Origin: Anaerolineae bacterium
GTDB lineage: Bacteria > Chloroflexota > Anaerolineae > JAFGEY01
Direction of reading: 5' to 3'
Assembly: GCA_016929775.1 (NCBI GenBank)
Contig: JAFGIE010000099.1
Location: 1 to 15,468, forward strand
Length of the DNA: 15,468 nt
Shown here: positions 13,489 through 15,468 of the stretch, in pieces
Layout: each line of letters starts with the position of its first letter
How positions within the stretch are numbered: position 1 is the stretch's first letter
The notes under the pieces: generated by a model
What the model was told of the DNA's origin: nothing
Seen by the model: only the letters and a program-made list of their open reading frames with translations
Databases searched by the model: none
Program-made: the position numbers and the translations under genes

Positions 13489-14769
13489 TCAGCCCGCTTC
13501 CGCCGCAACCTCGGACTCGATCCGCGCGCGGTACGCGTCCATGTCGACCAGCGTGCCCCCTGCCAAGCGCGACTCCTCGGCGGCAAAGGCCATGAGGTGA
13601 CTCTCGAGCGCGTCCCGCGCAGAGGTGCGCAAGCCCCCGGGCTCGCCCTGCAGCGCGCGCACAAAGGCGTCCATCAGCCCGCCATCGCCTCCCCCGTGCC
13701 CGCCGACGCCGGCAGCGATCGGGATCTCGCGCTCCTCCATCGTGCGAAAGGTGTGGAGGATCAACGAACCCTTTCCCCCGTGCCCGCGCAGGCTCGCCTT
13801 GGTGCCGTCGTAGCGCATGGTGCGGCAGTTCTCGTGCGAGAAGGCGTGCATGGTAAAGGTCACCGTGAGATCGCCCTCGAACAGCATATTGATCGTCATG
13901 TGATCGACCACGTCGTTGTCACAGTGATAGACGCATCGTCCGTACAGTCCCGTCTCCAGCGCGCGCATGCGGCCCTCGTAGCTGGTGTCGAGCGTGATCG
14001 CATTCACGGGCCAACCGCTCATATCGCGCAGGTAGATGCGCGGGGCATAGTATGGACAGGACTCCCAGTGTGGGCAACCGTCCGTACAGCGCGCCGGCGC
14101 ACCGGCGGGCGCGTTCTCTGGGCAAAAGTGGGTCAGCGCGCCAAAGGACGACAGCTTGCGCACCCGCGCCCCCAGCAGCCAGTAGAGGATGTCCATATCG
14201 TGACAGCTCTTGGCCAAGATCATGGGCGCCGATCGCGCGCTGTTGCCCCAGTTGCCGCGCACAAAGCTGTGCGCCTGGTGCCAGAACGCCACGTTCTCGC
14301 GATGGGTGACCGTCATCACCTCGCCGACGACGCCCGAGTGCAGGGTGTCGTAGAGCGTGGTGTAGAAGGGGCTGTAGCGCATCACGTGACAGATGTGCAA
14401 CATGCGCCCAGCCTGCTCGGCGGCGCGCACCAACCGCACGCAGGCCTGCGGCGTGGTCGCCATCGGCTTTTCGAGGAGCACGTCGTAGCCCGTGGCGAGC
14501 GCGCCCAACGTCGTCTCGACGTGCTGCTGGTCCATCGTGGTGTTGATCAGGCCCTGCGCCAACTGCCCCTGCGCGAACAGCGCCTCGTGGTCGGTGAACG
14601 CCCGCTCGGGCGGCAGTTCGTGCGCGCGCGCGAACCGCGCGCGGCGCTCGGCGTCGGGCTCTGCCACGGCGACGACGCGGATCCGATCGGGGTGTGCCAG
14701 GATCCACCGTCCGTAGGCATCGTAGCCCCGTCCACCTGCACCCAGTACGACAACTTTAACCGGTTTCAC
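13489..14769 (-). CDS. Gfo/Idh/MocA-family oxidoreductase
   Basis: 426 aa NAD(P)-dependent sugar or cyclitol dehydrogenase-like protein. Residues 4-120 are the nucleotide-binding domain with VVVLGAGGRGYDAYG and EKPMA (100-104). The C-terminal domain holds the KSCHDMD block (K187, H190, D193), matching the family's catalytic region. A cysteine-rich insert (C216, C228, C232, C238) sits in the substrate domain, as in a subgroup of the family, and could bind metal. The start is GTG at 14769, decided by a strong AGGAGG 5-6 nt upstream. The gene lies between the repeat-linker surface protein (30 nt) and the MazG-like gene (4 nt). The substrate cannot be read from the sequence. Confidence 0.92.
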   Translation of the reverse strand: MKPVKVVVLGAGGRGYDAYGRWILAHPDRIRVVAVAEPDAERRARFARAHELPPERAFTDHEALFAQGQLAQGLINTTMDQQHVETTLGALATGYDVLLEKPMATTPQACVRLVRAAEQAGRMLHICHVMRYSPFYTTLYDTLHSGVVGEVMTVTHRENVAFWHQAHSFVRGNWGNSARSAPMILAKSCHDMDILYWLLGARVRKLSSFGALTHFCPENAPAGAPARCTDGCPHWESCPYYAPRIYLRDMSGWPVNAITLDTSYEGRMRALETGLYGRCVYHCDNDVVDHMTINMLFEGDLTVTFTMHAFSHENCRTMRYDGTKASLRGHGGKGSLILHTFRTMEEREIPIAAGVGGHGGGDGGLMDAFVRALQGEPGGLRTSARDALESHLMAFAAEESRLAGGTLVDMDAYRARIESEVAAEAG

Positions 14770-14799
14770 ATCTGCCTCCTGCTCTCTCCTGATGATGGA

Positions 14800-15468
14800 C
14801 TACATCCCGCTGCAGTCCGGGTTCGGCACGTAGAACTTGGACTCGACCCGCTCGCCCCCCGATCGCACATAGAGCGTGCCCACCGCAGAGGCGTCGGCGC
14901 CCCAGGTCAACTCGTACTCGATCGCCGTCTGGGGGCCCGGACCGTAGATCTTTTGCTCGTCGATGTCGCGATAGACTTCGTATTGGCCCGTCCCGCCGCC
15001 AACATAGATCGTGAACCGGATCCGGTATTGGGCCTTTGACAGACACGCGACCTCGTCCACGACGTGGCTGATCGTCAAAGGCTGCGGCGGCGCGGTCGCG
15101 GTCGCCGTCGGCAGCGGGGTCTCTGTCGGCGTTGCGGTTGGCGGCACGCTGGTCGCCGTGGGCGGTTCGGTCGTCGCGGTCGGCGGCGCCGTCGTCGCCG
15201 TGGGCGGCACGCTGGTCGCGGTCGGCGGTACGGTCGTCGCCGTGGGCGGCACGCTGGTCGCGGTCGGCGCCGCGGGCGGCGCGCCGGTCGCGGTCGGCGG
15301 AGGAGGCGCCGTGGTGCTCGTCTCCGTTGGCGCGGTCTCGCCGCCGGGCGCCAACGCCGTGGTTGCCGTCGAGGTCGGCGTCGATACGCGGACGGTGCCC
15401 ACCGGCGCGGGCTGTGCGGTAGGCACAAACATGTTGGGCAGCACCCCGGTGAGCATCAGCGCTACCAC
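14800..15468 (-). CDS. Surface protein with Pro/Thr heptad linker (5' end outside the window)
   Basis: At least 222 aa; the reading frame is open to the right edge, so the N-terminus lies outside. Visible parts are a hydrophobic start (VALMLTGVLPNMF, perhaps the end of a membrane helix), a Thr/Pro/Ala-rich linker with PPTATSV-type heptads (about residues 67-113), and a C-terminal domain of about 90 residues (131-222). That domain has beta-strand character and one likely disulfide pair (Cys142 or nearby with Cys219). Such linkers are common in secreted or membrane-anchored proteins of Chloroflexota. I do not recognise the C-terminal domain. It stops 30 nt before the oxidoreductase gene. Confidence 0.75.
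   Translation of the reverse strand: MVALMLTGVLPNMFVPTAQPAPVGTVRVSTPTSTATTALAPGGETAPTETSTTAPPPPTATGAPPAAPTATSVPPTATTVPPTATSVPPTATTAPPTATTEPPTATSVPPTATPTETPLPTATATAPPQPLTISHVVDEVACLSKAQYRIRFTIYVGGGTGQYEVYRDIDEQKIYGPGPQTAIEYELTWGADASAVGTLYVRSGGERVESKFYVPNPDCSGM
15130..15270 (-). repeat. 21-bp tandem repeats coding PPTATxx heptads
   Basis: About six to seven imperfect 21-bp units on the minus strand encode PPTATSV, PPTATTV, PPTATTA, PPTATTE and similar heptads. The variation is almost confined to the last two codons of each unit. The array is a flexible, possibly O-glycosylated linker and a likely site of copy-number change. Confidence 0.9.

Overview
The window is GC-rich bacterial DNA. It most likely comes from a member of the Chloroflexota (inference). 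The reasons are a riboflavin-type ABC transporter behind an FMN riboswitch, a surface protein with a Pro/Thr heptad linker of the PPTATxx type, and the general gene repertoire. No rRNA, tRNA, CRISPR or mobile element was seen.

Left third, minus strand (129-4011): a perfect sigma70-type promoter (TTGACA-N17-TATAAT) drives an FMN riboswitch and an intrinsic terminator. These are followed by a permease, a lipoprotein substrate-binding protein, an ATPase and a CPBP-family membrane protease. The last genes overlap by 4 nt. This reads as an FMN-controlled riboflavin (or flavin precursor) uptake operon of the RibXY type.

Middle left, minus strand (4027-9236): a four-gene operon with a family-4-type glycosyltransferase, a polyprenyl-phosphate sugar transferase, a YgeY-like M20 hydrolase and galactokinase. 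It starts from an extended -10 promoter placed so that the mRNA would be leaderless.

Centre (9349-10489): a small orphan HisKA protein without a recognisable ATPase domain (plus strand) ends tail-to-tail, overlapping by 6 nt, with a CsoR/CstR-family repressor (minus strand). The repressor has the two cysteines of CstR persulfide sensors, and Gln where copper-sensing CsoR has His. Upstream of it, two near-consensus promoters face each other symmetrically across one palindromic operator of CsoR/CstR type.

Centre right, plus strand (10669-13102): thioredoxin reductase, thioredoxin, a membrane-anchored thioredoxin-like protein, a YuzD/DUF1462-like protein and an FmdB-type zinc ribbon, closed by a terminator. 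The third and fourth genes each contain one in-frame TGA at a redox active-site position. Each TGA is followed at the right distance by a hairpin with G in its apical loop. I read both as selenoproteins that standard gene calling would split or truncate. This CstR-like-controlled thioredoxin/selenoprotein cluster is the most novel item in the window.

Right end, minus strand (13158-15468): a surface protein with a heptad-repeat linker (cut by the window edge), a Gfo/Idh/MocA oxidoreductase and a MazG-like pyrophosphohydrolase.
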